Part shown: in pieces, positions 56,524-64,000 of the stretch
How positions within the stretch are numbered: position 1 is the first letter of the stretch
Layout of the letters: every line of letters starts with the position of its first letter
Origin: Paenibacillus dakarensis
GTDB lineage: Bacteria > Bacillota > Bacilli > Paenibacillales > Paenibacillaceae
Direction of reading: 5' to 3'
DNA length: 64,000 bases
Assembly: GCF_001373415.1 (NCBI RefSeq)
Contig: NZ_CDSE01000038.1
Coordinates: 1-64,000 of the forward strand
Program-made: the position numbers and the translations under genes
Notes under the pieces: generated by a model
The model's database searches: none
Seen by the model: the letters and a program-made list of their open reading frames with translations, nothing else
What the model was told of the DNA's origin: nothing

Positions 56524-57717
56524 TCATTCTCCTTGATTGTATACTATGGGAAGCTCTTTCGAAATGGTCTCTTCCACCTCAAAAAGTACTTTCATATAAA
56601 CTTTACCATTCTCTTTATTATCATGCAAAATTTTTTGGCTTACCAGCCTTGTTTCCGGGCCATATTTAGCCAATATATCCCGAAAAGCCCGGTCTAAACC
56701 CTCTTTCCTGGCTTCCTCCTCTGTCACCGTTACTTTCGTTTCATTGACCTCCATCACCTTCTCCGTCATCCAGCCCATTGGAAGCGCCCGTGATCGCCAG
56801 GTCAACGGATCATATAGCGTCAATATCTCATGTTTCTCAAAAGGACTCTTGCCATATCCCCATAATTGAACAGCCCGGTCCCCGAAGACCAGATAGGATT
56901 TTTCATAAGTTCCTCCTGTATATACTTTCCTGGTCTTAACCAAAGGCACCTCGATCTGATATTCGTGCCATACAAGCCCTTTTACTTTGCCTTTGGCAAC
57001 GACCGATTTAGTGTTCTCTTCATCACCCAAAATTCCTGAAATCAAAACCTGGCCCTTTTTAACCCGATTATTAATTTGAACTTTCGGTATGCCTTTCTCG
57101 GCATAGATTTGAGTGATTACCGCATCACTCGTGCTGACCAGATGGCGTGGACTAAGCAGTTCCGGTTTCTTTGGCACAGAAGCCTCTACAATGTGAATTC
57201 GAATCCTTGTACCGTTTCTCTCCACCCCAACCCAAGAGGTTCCAGGCAGCCGGACTGACAGATTCGTTGACAGCTTGTCCAGTGATTTAAGCCTGAATAT
57301 CCATTGATAGGGATATATCCCTTCCTGTTTCGCCGCTTCAAGCACATCCTCGGATGCCAGCTTTTCATTCCCTTCTACACTTACATTCCAAACCATTGAG
57401 GACAAGACAAGCAATATTGCAAAAAACATCACAATCCCACCCACGAACACTTTCCGTTTCAGCAGACGTAAAACTCGGAACGGGAATCCATAACGTTCCT
57501 GAATACGGGTTCTGCAGCCTGTCCGCTTTAACAAAGGGCGCAGCCCCTTGAAATCCTTTAGCAGCAGCTTGAACTCTGCCGAGTCCGCCCCCGTTGGTTT
57601 TACCTCCCATACCGGGATTCCTGTTTCGACCAATGCATTGATGAATGCTTCTACATGCTCTCCCCGAACCGTAAGCTTTAAATAACCACGAATGGATATC
57701 ATTGTCGGAATGTTCAA
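56524..57717 (-). CDS. yqfD: Sporulation protein YqfD
   Basis: 397 residues, SigE-controlled sporulation protein of unknown biochemistry. A cytoplasmic N-terminal domain is followed by one membrane helix (about 92-111) and an extracytoplasmic POTRA-like and beta-rich part. The start is TTG 57717, which overlaps the yqfC stop (TTGA) with GGGAGAAG 5 bases upstream; the ATG at 57702 has none. The overlap suggests coupled translation. Gene order yqfC-yqfD-phoH matches Bacillus subtilis. Confidence 0.9.
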   Translation of the reverse strand: MNIPTMISIRGYLKLTVRGEHVEAFINALVETGIPVWEVKPTGADSAEFKLLLKDFKGLRPLLKRTGCRTRIQERYGFPFRVLRLLKRKVFVGGIVMFFAILLVLSSMVWNVSVEGNEKLASEDVLEAAKQEGIYPYQWIFRLKSLDKLSTNLSVRLPGTSWVGVERNGTRIRIHIVEASVPKKPELLSPRHLVSTSDAVITQIYAEKGIPKVQINNRVKKGQVLISGILGDEENTKSVVAKGKVKGLVWHEYQIEVPLVKTRKVYTGGTYEKSYLVFGDRAVQLWGYGKSPFEKHEILTLYDPLTWRSRALPMGWMTEKVMEVNETKVTVTEEEARKEGLDRAFRDILAKYGPETRLVSQKILHDNKENGKVYMKVLFEVEETISKELPIVYNQGE

Positions 57718-58007
57718 GGCTTCTCCCCCGTTCCTATATACTCAATATGATGGATTATCCCTTCAATCGTTACTTCACTGCTCTGAATTGCCCGAATGGA
57801 AAGGCCGGAACCGGATATTTCCATTGAACCCTGGGCAAGGGACAATATAAGCTTTTCCGCCGAAAAATGGCGGACTCCCCGATGATTTTCAATATGAAGC
57901 TCCTTATTGCCAATCAGGGTCAACCGCGGCAAGTCAAACAGCAGGTCCTGCGGCAAATCAAGCATTTCTTGAGTCCATTTCTGCAGCTTGCGGCTGATGC
58001 GGGACAT
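57714..58007 (-). CDS. yqfC: Sporulation protein YqfC
   Basis: 97 residues, YabP/YqfC family. It begins SRISRKLQKWTQEMLDLPQDLLFDLPRLTLIGNKELHIENHRGVRHFS, the usual family pattern, with several beta segments. A SigE-like promoter (58038-58066) precedes it, and GGAAGGGGGAAGG is the ribosome site. It is coupled to yqfD by a 4-base overlap. It likely acts in the mother cell. Confidence 0.92.
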   Translation of the reverse strand: MSRISRKLQKWTQEMLDLPQDLLFDLPRLTLIGNKELHIENHRGVRHFSAEKLILSLAQGSMEISGSGLSIRAIQSSEVTIEGIIHHIEYIGTGEKP

Positions 58008-58037
58008 ATGAAGGCCTTCCCCCTTCCTGTACTGTAC

Positions 58038-58066
58038 ACCTTATGAGCGAAAAGCCCTTTTTATGC
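58038..58066 (-). promoter_or_regulatory. SigE-like promoter of yqfCD
   Basis: On the minus strand GCATAAA, a 14-base spacer, then CATAAGGT, close to the SigE consensus (ATATT-N14-CATACAmT). It ends 31 bases before the yqfC start, fitting a short leader. The spacing is exact; two or three positions differ from consensus. Confidence 0.6.
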
Positions 58067-58388
58067 AAGTAGTAAGGGGGCCTCCTTGCGTGCTTTTTTC
58101 TGTTCTGAGGCGCTACGGGTACGAATCATTCCTACTATCGCTGTTGTACTCCAATTTCCTGAATGGTTTTAGCAAGGATGGAAATTGGACTACAAAGCTT
58201 ATGCTTCCGATGTAGCTTTCCTTTGGAAAGCTTTTAAGCGACCGCTGCCGCTTCTCCGGAACCGATTCGTCCCCTCGCACGCCCACAGTTTGCTGAAGAA
58301 AGCAAAATAGACCAAAAGCCAAAAATGACGGTGCAGAGAATGAATCCCCTGGCACCGCCTGCAATACTTGCACATAAAAAAACAAAGA

Positions 58389-58425
58389 GCCGAAGACATG
58401 AACTCTTGTAGAGTCCTTCTTCGGC
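58389..58425 (-). terminator. Intrinsic terminator of the nfeD-floA operon
   Basis: GCCGAAG pairs with CTTCGGC, with an inner AACTC/GAGT pairing, and on the minus strand TCTTTGTTTTTTT follows. Confidence 0.85.
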
Positions 58426-58449
58426 CTTTTAGTATAAATGAAGCTGTGC

Positions 58450-59049
58450 TTATGACCTACGCCCCATAGGACGCTTGGAACGAGGAGGGCCTAAAATTTC
58501 AGACCAGATAATCCCGTTTACAGCCTGTTTTGCAAATTGCGATTGTTGTTTCTTGGTATTGCCATCGGTATCTGTAACCTCTAGAGTCGTTTCAGGTATG
58601 TGAGAGGTCATTCGGTCTAATTGCTTATGAATCAGATCAAGCTCAGCTTGCATATCCCGCTTGCGCTTCTCCATACTGTCGCGCTCCTCATGAGGATCTT
58701 CCAGCTCGGAGTACATTTCAATGTGACCATCATGATCAAAAGAATTGTCTATCGTTCTCTCTTGTTCATAAGCATACGGATCATCCACCCGTTCCAGCGA
58801 AAGGTCATTTGACGGTGTATCCATTGAAGCAGGTGCTCCTGGTCGGGACTGAACAGGGCGGAACTGCTGACCAGAGTGTTCCGACTTTACGGGCTTCGGT
58901 CCTTGTCTGGCCGGATCACCGCCGCCTCCAAATGTAGGCATCCGGTTCGGTTTATCCTCACTAGTACTTTTGCCCATTTTCCCCAAAAAGGAGAGGATGA
59001 AAAAAGCAATGACGGCCACGATGGAGATATTATCAAAAATCCATTGCAT
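58450..59049 (-). CDS. Hypothetical membrane-anchored protein in the floA operon (YqfB position)
   Basis: 199 residues, no recognised domain. One N-terminal membrane helix (about 6-24) leads to a low-complexity linker rich in Gly, Pro, Ser and Asp (residues about 28-110). A coiled coil follows (EERDSMEKRKRDMQAELDLIHKQLDRM, about 120-147), then a C-terminal segment (QFAKQAVNGIIWSEILGPPRSKRP). The tail is typical of short interaction motifs. It sits 18 bases after floA, where Bacillus subtilis has the much smaller yqfB, so it may be a FloA/NfeD partner. This is inference from context. Confidence 0.7.
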   Translation of the reverse strand: MQWIFDNISIVAVIAFFILSFLGKMGKSTSEDKPNRMPTFGGGGDPARQGPKPVKSEHSGQQFRPVQSRPGAPASMDTPSNDLSLERVDDPYAYEQERTIDNSFDHDGHIEMYSELEDPHEERDSMEKRKRDMQAELDLIHKQLDRMTSHIPETTLEVTDTDGNTKKQQSQFAKQAVNGIIWSEILGPPRSKRPMGRRS

Positions 59050-59067
59050 CAGTGGCTCACCCCATCA

Positions 59068-60069
59068 TTATTTATTATTTTTGGGAGCGTCAGGCCCATC
59101 TGTATTCTCGCCCATCTTGCCAAGCGATCCTCTCATCTGAGTATCCGCTTCGATATTCTTAATATTCATATAATCCATCACACCAAGCTTACCATCTCTA
59201 AGCGCTTCTGCCATAGCCAAAGGCACTTGTGATTCGGATTCTACAACGCGTGCTCTCATTTCTACGACGCGTGCTTTCATCTCCTGTTCCTGTGCAACCG
59301 CCATTGCACGGCGCTCTTCCGCCTTCGCCTGTGCGATTCGCTTATCTGCTTCTGCTTGCTCTGTCTGCAGGTAAGCACCGATATTTTTACCTACATCCAC
59401 ATCCGCGATATCGATAGACAGAATTTCAAATGCCGTACCGGCATCCAAGCCTTTAGAAAGAACCGTTCTTGAGATCAGATCCGGATTCTCCAGCACATCC
59501 TTATGTGAAGCAGCCGAACCGACGGTTGTAACAATCCCTTCTCCGACACGGGCGATGATCGTTTCTTCGCCTGCACCACCGACAAGGCGGTCAATATTAG
59601 CACGTACCGTAACACGAGCCTTAACCTTAACCTCAATACCGTCTTTCGCTACAGCAGCCACAACCGGCGTTTCAATAACGCGCGGGTTAACACTCATCTG
59701 TACAGCCTGAAGCACGTCTCGACCAGCCAGATCGATAGCAGCAGCCCGCTCAAATTCAAGCGGAATGTTTGCACGCTGTGCTGCGATCAGTGCATTTACA
59801 ACGCGGTCTACATTACCGCCAGCCAAATAGTGGCTTTCCAGCTGGTTAATATTCAAGCCTAGACCGGCCTTCGTTGCTTTAATCAACGGGTTTACGATAC
59901 GGCTAGGTGTAACACGGCGCAGACGCATTGCTACAAGAGTTATTATACCGATGCGAACGCCGGATGCGAGTGCCGAAATCCAGAGCATTAACGGGAAGAA
60001 GCTAAAGAACACGCTCAGCACAATGATCGCAACAACTGCAATCAGTAGAACAGGAATTAATCCTTCCAT
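59068..60069 (-). CDS. floA: Flotillin-like protein FloA
   Basis: 333 residues, SPFH-like membrane-microdomain scaffold. An N-terminal membrane-inserted segment ([19 protein letters not shown]) is followed by [45 protein letters not shown] and the Glu/Ala-rich coiled coil ([28 protein letters not shown]). The start is placed at ATG 60069 (MEGLIPVLL), matching the length and start of homologues; ATG 60081 and 60093 are alternatives, and GGAGG lies between them. It follows nfeD after 80 bases. Confidence 0.95.
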   Translation of the reverse strand: MEGLIPVLLIAVVAIIVLSVFFSFFPLMLWISALASGVRIGIITLVAMRLRRVTPSRIVNPLIKATKAGLGLNINQLESHYLAGGNVDRVVNALIAAQRANIPLEFERAAAIDLAGRDVLQAVQMSVNPRVIETPVVAAVAKDGIEVKVKARVTVRANIDRLVGGAGEETIIARVGEGIVTTVGSAASHKDVLENPDLISRTVLSKGLDAGTAFEILSIDIADVDVGKNIGAYLQTEQAEADKRIAQAKAEERRAMAVAQEQEMKARVVEMRARVVESESQVPLAMAEALRDGKLGVMDYMNIKNIEADTQMRGSLGKMGENTDGPDAPKNNK

Positions 60070-60149
60070 CTTATTAATCATCCTCCATATCATTTTTTCT
60101 TATATTTATCTTACCAGAGAAAGCAAGTTAATCAACATCCGGACCGCAT

Positions 60150-61514
60150 TTACGCTTCAATCTCCTCGACCACAATCCGGGTTCCATCCGTTTTTAATAC
60201 ACGTATAGCACGGCCTGATTCTATAAAGCCTCCTACCGTTACCACATCTAACCGGCGGCCATCAAATTCTGCCGTTCCCGATGGACGTAAAGGAGTAATA
60301 CTTCTGCCCACGAGGCCGATCATAATGTCACGATCCTCAGTCGGGATATACCCTTTTTCTTTAGTGAGGCTGTCCTGTAAAACGAACTTGTTCCATATTC
60401 CACGTTCCCTAAACACAATAGCAACAACGACGATAGCAGCCAACGCGCAAGCAGCCGCTATTCCGAGGGACAGTGCCACATGCGATGTACTGTAAGCTGC
60501 GCGGACTACGCCCACAATCAAGCTTGCAGAACCTACAATTCCTAGAATTCCGAAGCTCGGTACAAACAGCTCCATCAGCAGCATGGCAATACCGATGATG
60601 AACAGCATCCATGTCTCAGACCCTGCAAATCCGGCAACAGAATTACCGAAGAAATATAAGATGAAAGCGGCGGTTCCAAGTATGCCGGGAACTCCAAACC
60701 CCGGAACGATCACCTCTATTATGACCCCTGCAATACCAATAAAGAGCAGCAGTGTCATCACACCAGGACTCGTCAAAAATGTTGCCAATTTCTCTGAGAA
60801 GGTAAGCTCCATACGAAACACATCATCCGTCGAATATCCCATCCATTCAATGGCTTCATTCGTGCTGTCCGCCATCTTATCCGCATATCCAACCTTTAAA
60901 GCTTCATCTGGTGTTAAGGCGATGATCTCGCCAGGTTCTTTAGTTTTTCCGATCTCGGGCATTTCCACCTTCATATTAAGGTCTGCCATGCCTTGAGCAA
61001 TTTCCTTCGGGCGTCCATTTGCTTCAGCAGCACTTGCCATCTTGCTCTTCCACCAGGCGATCAGCTTGGGATCTTCTACTGGATTACCCATACTGTCCAC
61101 CATGGATGCGGCGCCAATCATACTTCCCTTTGCCATTACAATCTTGTCTGCATTCAGTGCAATAAAGCTTCCTGCCGATGCGGCATCCCCACGGATAAAC
61201 GCAACCGTAGGAATTTTAGTACCCTTGATCAGGTTCCCGATTTTTTCAGCCTGATCCACCCGGCCTCCCGGTGTATTAATCTCCAGCACGATTAAACCAG
61301 CTTCCATCTTCTCTGCTTCTTTAAAACCGCGTTCCATAAAGCTGGTCAATCCACGCTCGATCTGATGTTCTACTGGTATGACATACACTGAGCCGCTATT
61401 AGCTGCCACAGCTTTATTCATCGGGCTTAAGCACATCCCAGCAGATATCAGAATAAGTGCAAGTACTCCTATAATAGTCCCAATTCGTCTTACCCATGAG
61501 CCTTTAAATTTCAT
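60150..61514 (-). CDS. NfeD family protein (YqeZ-type, with ClpP-like protease domain)
   Basis: 454 residues: a signal or anchor helix (about 12-30), a ClpP-class serine protease-like domain (VLEINTPGGRVDQAEKIGNLI, catalytic Ser in GDAASAGSFIALNAD about 115, Lys near AKGSMIGAAS), four membrane helices (about 238-355), and a C-terminal OB-fold NfeD domain. This long form pairs with FloA and is thought to act in membrane-microdomain or envelope-stress control. An ECF-type promoter lies 116 bases upstream. Confidence 0.93.
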   Translation of the reverse strand: MKFKGSWVRRIGTIIGVLALILISAGMCLSPMNKAVAANSGSVYVIPVEHQIERGLTSFMERGFKEAEKMEAGLIVLEINTPGGRVDQAEKIGNLIKGTKIPTVAFIRGDAASAGSFIALNADKIVMAKGSMIGAASMVDSMGNPVEDPKLIAWWKSKMASAAEANGRPKEIAQGMADLNMKVEMPEIGKTKEPGEIIALTPDEALKVGYADKMADSTNEAIEWMGYSTDDVFRMELTFSEKLATFLTSPGVMTLLLFIGIAGVIIEVIVPGFGVPGILGTAAFILYFFGNSVAGFAGSETWMLFIIGIAMLLMELFVPSFGILGIVGSASLIVGVVRAAYSTSHVALSLGIAAACALAAIVVVAIVFRERGIWNKFVLQDSLTKEKGYIPTEDRDIMIGLVGRSITPLRPSGTAEFDGRRLDVVTVGGFIESGRAIRVLKTDGTRIVVEEIEA

Positions 61515-61629
61515 TTATCCCCCTCCTTTACGACATGGTACATCAGCAAAACACTTACCCGTCATTATAAACGATGCGTACTGCCATTAGAATAACTTAT
61601 GTAGAGCCTTATGATCATATAGTATTTAT

Positions 61630-61655
61630 TACGATTAACTTTATAAAACGTTTCA
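61630..61655 (-). promoter_or_regulatory. ECF (SigW-like) promoter of nfeD-floA
   Basis: TGAAAC, a 16-base spacer, CGTA on the minus strand, an exact match to the SigW core consensus. It ends 116 bases upstream of the nfeD start. The yqeZ-yqfA operon of Bacillus subtilis is a known SigW target, so the match is meaningful. Confidence 0.8.
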
Positions 61656-61689
61656 AAAAAATACGTCCTATGCCGGGTATAAATGAAAA

Positions 61690-61718
61690 AACACCCCTTG
61701 ATTTAATCAAGGAGTGTT
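61690..61718 (-). terminator. Intrinsic terminator of yqeY
   Basis: AACAC(C)CCTTGAT pairs with ATCAAGG(A)GTGTT, followed on the minus strand by TTTTTTCA. Confidence 0.88.
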
Positions 61719-61730
61719 TCGCTTATGTTG

Positions 61731-62171
61731 TTACAGAAATTGTTGAACAACTTGGTTGACAAGCTTTCCATCTGCACGCCCTTTTACTTTCGGCATGAGA
61801 GCACTCATTACTTTACCCATCTCGGCTTTTGAAGAAGCACCGGTTTCCTGGATGGTCTGCTGTACAATGACTTTAATTTCTTCTTCAGAAAGCTGTTCTG
61901 GAAGGTAGGCGCTAAGTATTTCAATTTCTGCTTTAGCATCTGCGGCAAGATCTTCACGACCTGCTTTTTCAAATTCTTGGAGGGCATCTTTGCGCTGTTT
62001 GATTTCACGACCAATAATATCAAGCACTTCGTTGTCATCCAAACTTCTTTTCAAATCTATTTCAAGATTTTTAATCGTCGAACGAACCATTCGAATAGTG
62101 GAGAGTTTGAACTTGTCCTTACTCTTCATCGCTTGCTTCATATCTTCGTTCAATCGTTCGCTAAGATTCAT
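61731..62171 (-). CDS. GatB/YqeY domain-containing protein
   Basis: 146-residue helical protein of the YqeY family: LNEDMKQAMKSKDKFKLSTIRMVRSTIKN, then EIEILSAYLPEQLSEEEI and a C-terminal part GKVMSALMPKVKGRADGKLVNQVVQ. The family resembles the tRNA-binding tail of the GatB amidotransferase; the function of the single-domain form is not known. It starts 16 bases after rpsU. Confidence 0.93.
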   Translation of the reverse strand: MNLSERLNEDMKQAMKSKDKFKLSTIRMVRSTIKNLEIDLKRSLDDNEVLDIIGREIKQRKDALQEFEKAGREDLAADAKAEIEILSAYLPEQLSEEEIKVIVQQTIQETGASSKAEMGKVMSALMPKVKGRADGKLVNQVVQQFL

Positions 62172-62187
62172 GCTAGTTCATTTCCTC

Positions 62188-62361
62188 CTAAAACTTTCTC
62201 TTACGAGCAGCCTCGGACTTTTTCTTGCGCTTTACGCTTGGCTTTTCATAATGCTTACGTTTCTTCACCTCTGCCAAGACGCCATCTTTAGCAATGGAAC
62301 GTTTGAAGCGACGAAGTGCAGCATCAATTGTCTCGTTTTTGCGAACTTTCGTTTCAGACAC
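62188..62361 (-). CDS. rpsU: 30S ribosomal protein S21
   Basis: 57 residues: [57 protein letters not shown] region, small, basic and full length. The start is GTG 62361, with GGAGGGAGGG upstream; the longer frame to 62415 is not supported. It is followed by yqeY, as in Bacillus subtilis. Confidence 0.97.
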   Translation of the reverse strand: MSETKVRKNETIDAALRRFKRSIAKDGVLAEVKKRKHYEKPSVKRKKKSEAARKRKF

Positions 62362-62496
62362 CAGTTTTCCCTCCCTCCGACCAGACCGTCCAAGAGCAAT
62401 AACACGGTTCATCATTCTTCATTATAGGGCAAACAGAAATATGGTGTCAACCTTGAGTGTGTTTTTTTGAACTTATTAACAGGCTTGCTTCAAAAC

Positions 62497-62862
62497 TCAT
62501 GAAGAGTGGGAGGATGAGATGCCAGTCAGGGCACCCAGACGTGCGCCTCCAAGCAGATGATAATGCAAATGATGAACGGTTTGTTCTCCATCACGGCCGC
62601 AGTTATTAATAAGGCGATAACCGCTATCTGCAATACCCAGTTCAGCCGCAGCTTCTTGTGCAGCCTTATGAATCTCTCCAACCAGTTCAAGATCCGTTCC
62701 TTGGACTTCGTTCATTGAAGCAATATGCTTCTTCGGAATGATAAGAACATGCACCGGGGCAGCAGGCTGAATATCATGAAACACAAGTACCTGATCATTC
62801 TCGAGCACTTTTTTGGAAGGAATATCTCCATTCGCAATTTTACAAAACAAGCAATCCATCAT
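62497..62862 (-). CDS. HIT family protein (histidine triad)
   Basis: 121 residues, nucleotide-binding hydrolase of the HINT type. The N-terminal MDCLFCKIANGDIPSKKV, LIIPKKHIASMNE and the catalytic triad motif HHLHYHLLGG near the C-terminus are clear. Likely activity is on phosphoramidates of nucleotides; the physiological substrate is unknown. A C-terminal GISSSHSS tail is unusual but short. A structured element and long T tract lie upstream. Confidence 0.95.
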   Translation of the reverse strand: MMDCLFCKIANGDIPSKKVLENDQVLVFHDIQPAAPVHVLIIPKKHIASMNEVQGTDLELVGEIHKAAQEAAAELGIADSGYRLINNCGRDGEQTVHHLHYHLLGGARLGALTGISSSHSS

Positions 62863-62936
62863 ATTACCTCCTCAAATCTCAGATCATTTAACTTGCTCCC
62901 ATCATACAAGAAAAACGGCAAACCCGTCCAATTGGC

Positions 62937-62958
62937 AAAAAAAAAAAAAAAAAAAAAA
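62937..62958 (-). repeat. 22-base homopolymer T tract (minus strand)
   Basis: An unbroken run of 22 A on the plus strand (T on the minus strand) directly follows the structured element on the minus strand. It is by far the longest homopolymer in the window. Confidence 0.95.
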
Positions 62959-63058
62959 TAGAAGCACCCGGGTCAGCTGGAACTCAGCTGTCCAGCAAGC
63001 GGAAGTATGATACAAGAGCAATACTGCTCTCTGCCATACTTCCGCCGGGGTACTTCTA
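62959..63058 (-). terminator. Three-way-junction structured element ending in a U tract
   Basis: Outer stem TAGAAG-C-ACCC with GGGT-A-CTTCTA (62959 to 63058) encloses two hairpins. One is CAGCTG/CAGCTG around a 5-base loop (62974-62990), extendable by two pairs past a mismatch. The other is GCGGAAGTATG with CATACTTCCGC (62999-63045), with inner AGAGCA/TGCTCT. On the minus strand 22 T follow directly. It may be the sbcC terminator, an ncRNA or part of a repeat family. Confidence 0.7.
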
Positions 63059-63136
63059 CTAAGAATGTCGGCTTAACTGTATTATAACAGCCGCATGTAA
63101 CTGTATCTGTGAAAAATGTCACGCTGCAAATGCAGA

Positions 63137-64000
63137 CTATAGGGTTTCCAAAATGATCTGTGAGCCGCCACCAGCTTGTCCTGCCGGCTGTACAACCAGC
63201 TTGCGTGCTAGACGCGCCCTGAGTTCAGGTACGTGGCTGATAATGCCTACAGTAAGTTGATCGTTATGCAATTTTTCAAGTGAAGTAATTACGGTATCAA
63301 GCAGCTCCGGATCCAATGTGCCGAAACCTTCGTCCAGGAAGAAGAACTCGAGCGGATATTGTCCTCTCAGCTGGATCTGGGCAGATAACGCCAGCGCCAA
63401 GGATAGGGAGGTAAGAAAGGTTTCTCCACCGGACAGGGTTGAAACAGGTCTGCGAACACCTCCGTTGGCATCATCCCGAATGACGAATCCGCCGCCGGAA
63501 TCCACTTCCAAAGAGTAGCGCTGTTTCGTAAGAAATCTCAGCCGCTGTGATGCCGATTGGCTAACCTGCATCAGCTGTTCTTCAGCAATGTACTCTACAA
63601 ATGCATTTCCTCGCAGACAGGACTGTAATTTAGTCAATCGCTCTCCTTCTGTAACATGCGTCAAGCGTTTCTCTTCCAGCTCCATAAATCGAACATGACG
63701 CTTCCGCAGGTCTTCCAGATCGCGTTCAGCACGAGCCTTAAACTGAATTGCCGATTCATCTGCCTGACGATATTGATCAAGCATCTCCTTGCATTTCTGC
63801 CATTCTTGTTCATTGAATTTTCCACCATTCAGCTTTAATTCAACATCCTTCAGTCGTAAAGAGCACTCACGCTGTCCTTCACGATGAGCCTGGACTTGAT
63901 TGGTGTATACTTCCGACTCTTCCGGGGTAATAAAAGCTTCTATAACCCCTTCTTCTGATGCAAAAGGAGATTCTCTTAATTGCTTCAGCCAGCGTTCTTC
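63137..64000 (-). CDS. sbcC: Exonuclease SbcCD subunit C, C-terminal part (5' end off the window)
   Basis: Partial gene: 287 codons plus the stop are visible, and the open frame continues off the right edge. The first residues belong to the coiled coil (EERWLKQLRESPFASEEG..., Glu/Lys/Gln-rich). The C-terminal ABC half has the signature STLSGGETFLTSLSLALAL and Walker B FFFLDEGFGTLDPELL, then the switch region ISHVPELRARL. SbcC with SbcD forms the hairpin-opening nuclease of the Rad50-Mre11 family. Its 3' end is 78 bases from the structured element. Confidence 0.95.
   Translation of the reverse strand, partial: EERWLKQLRESPFASEEGVIEAFITPEESEVYTNQVQAHREGQRECSLRLKDVELKLNGGKFNEQEWQKCKEMLDQYRQADESAIQFKARAERDLEDLRKRHVRFMELEEKRLTHVTEGERLTKLQSCLRGNAFVEYIAEEQLMQVSQSASQRLRFLTKQRYSLEVDSGGGFVIRDDANGGVRRPVSTLSGGETFLTSLSLALALSAQIQLRGQYPLEFFFLDEGFGTLDPELLDTVITSLEKLHNDQLTVGIISHVPELRARLARKLVVQPAGQAGGGSQIILETL

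Larger units (their letters stand above)
58008..58449. other. Intergenic region between the hypothetical gene at 58450 and yqfC, with inverted repeats
   Basis: 442 bases. The right edge holds a terminator (58389-58425) and the left edge the SigE-like promoter. The middle (about 58115-58388) has nested inverted repeats: TCCAATTTC/GAAATTGGA at 58150/58181, and AGCTTTCC-TTT-GGAAAGCT at 58214-58232. A 90-codon minus frame here (58113-58385) lacks a ribosome site and family signals. The structure suggests a dispersed repeat remnant or structured RNA rather than a gene. Confidence 0.55.

Noticed and set aside
58113-58385. 90-codon minus-strand frame between yqfC and the floA operon
   Set aside because: No ribosome site, atypical protein, and the DNA is full of inverted repeats.
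1-64000. CRISPR arrays, prophage, insertion sequences, tRNA and rRNA genes
   Set aside because: No spaced direct repeats, transposase or phage genes, and no tRNA- or rRNA-like sequence were seen; the tRNA-like leader at 49612-49835 is a T-box.

Overview
The window looks like a chromosome segment of an endospore-forming member of the Bacillales, most likely Paenibacillus. The evidence is the Bacillus-type gene orders (the mraZ to mraY cell-division cluster, and the yqeY to sigA block), sporulation genes (spoVD, yqfC, yqfD, an RsfA/YlbO-type regulator, a CotD-like coat protein), meso-diaminopimelate-type MurE, BshC for bacillithiol, strong Shine-Dalgarno sites and frequent TTG/GTG starts. Nearly every gene is on the minus strand. 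No prophage, insertion sequence, CRISPR array, tRNA or rRNA was seen, so this is mostly core genome. Unusual features are mainly in the intergenic regions and in a few uncharacterised proteins.

Layout, left to right. (1) 1-10079: the division and cell-wall cluster, read right to left as mraZ-rsmH-ftsL-pbpB-spoVD-murE-murF-mraY, with mraY cut by the window edge; three tandem MraZ boxes precede mraZ. (2) 10299-21367: ahcY, bshC, an oppABCDF-type peptide importer, a DUF3397 membrane protein, panE and an RsfA/YlbO-type regulator. In Bacillus subtilis the ylbO, panE and bshC neighbours lie next to mraZ, so ahcY and the opp operon look like insertions into a conserved block. (3) 21714-24595: a DUF2626 protein, a secreted coiled-coil protein of unknown function and a solute-binding-like protein with an acidic insert. 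(4) 24842-30274: a yla-like group (PIN-PhoH ATPase, FMN split-barrel protein, LCP ligase, YlaH, TypA). (5) 30418-39886: a LiaF-like membrane protein, two divergent TerC proteins, thiI with its cysteine desulfurase, a lytic transglycosylase, several small proteins, a subtilase and a CotD-like protein. (6) 40025-46352: RNase P RNA (class A-like), Nif3/YqfO, TrmK, then the yqxD-dnaG-sigA operon. (7) 46552-62361: glyQS with a T-box leader, recO, yqzL, era, cdd, dgkA, ybeY, pgpH, phoH, yqfD, yqfC, a hypothetical protein, floA, nfeD, yqeY and rpsU. (8) A HIT protein, a structured element ending in a 22-base T tract, and the 3' part of sbcC.

How the genes fit together: most serve envelope synthesis and its monitoring (Mur enzymes, penicillin-binding proteins, LCP ligase, undecaprenol kinase, FloA/NfeD, the lytic transglycosylase) or translation and RNA metabolism (GlyRS, TypA, Era, YbeY, RsmH, ThiI, TrmK, RNase P). 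Several regulatory signals can be read directly: MraZ boxes, a glycine T-box, an ECF (SigW-like) promoter before nfeD-floA, a SigE-like promoter before yqfCD, and a hairpin with a U tract between oppA and oppB. Starts were moved from the longest open frame wherever a Shine-Dalgarno site or family alignment pointed to an internal start; each such case is noted.
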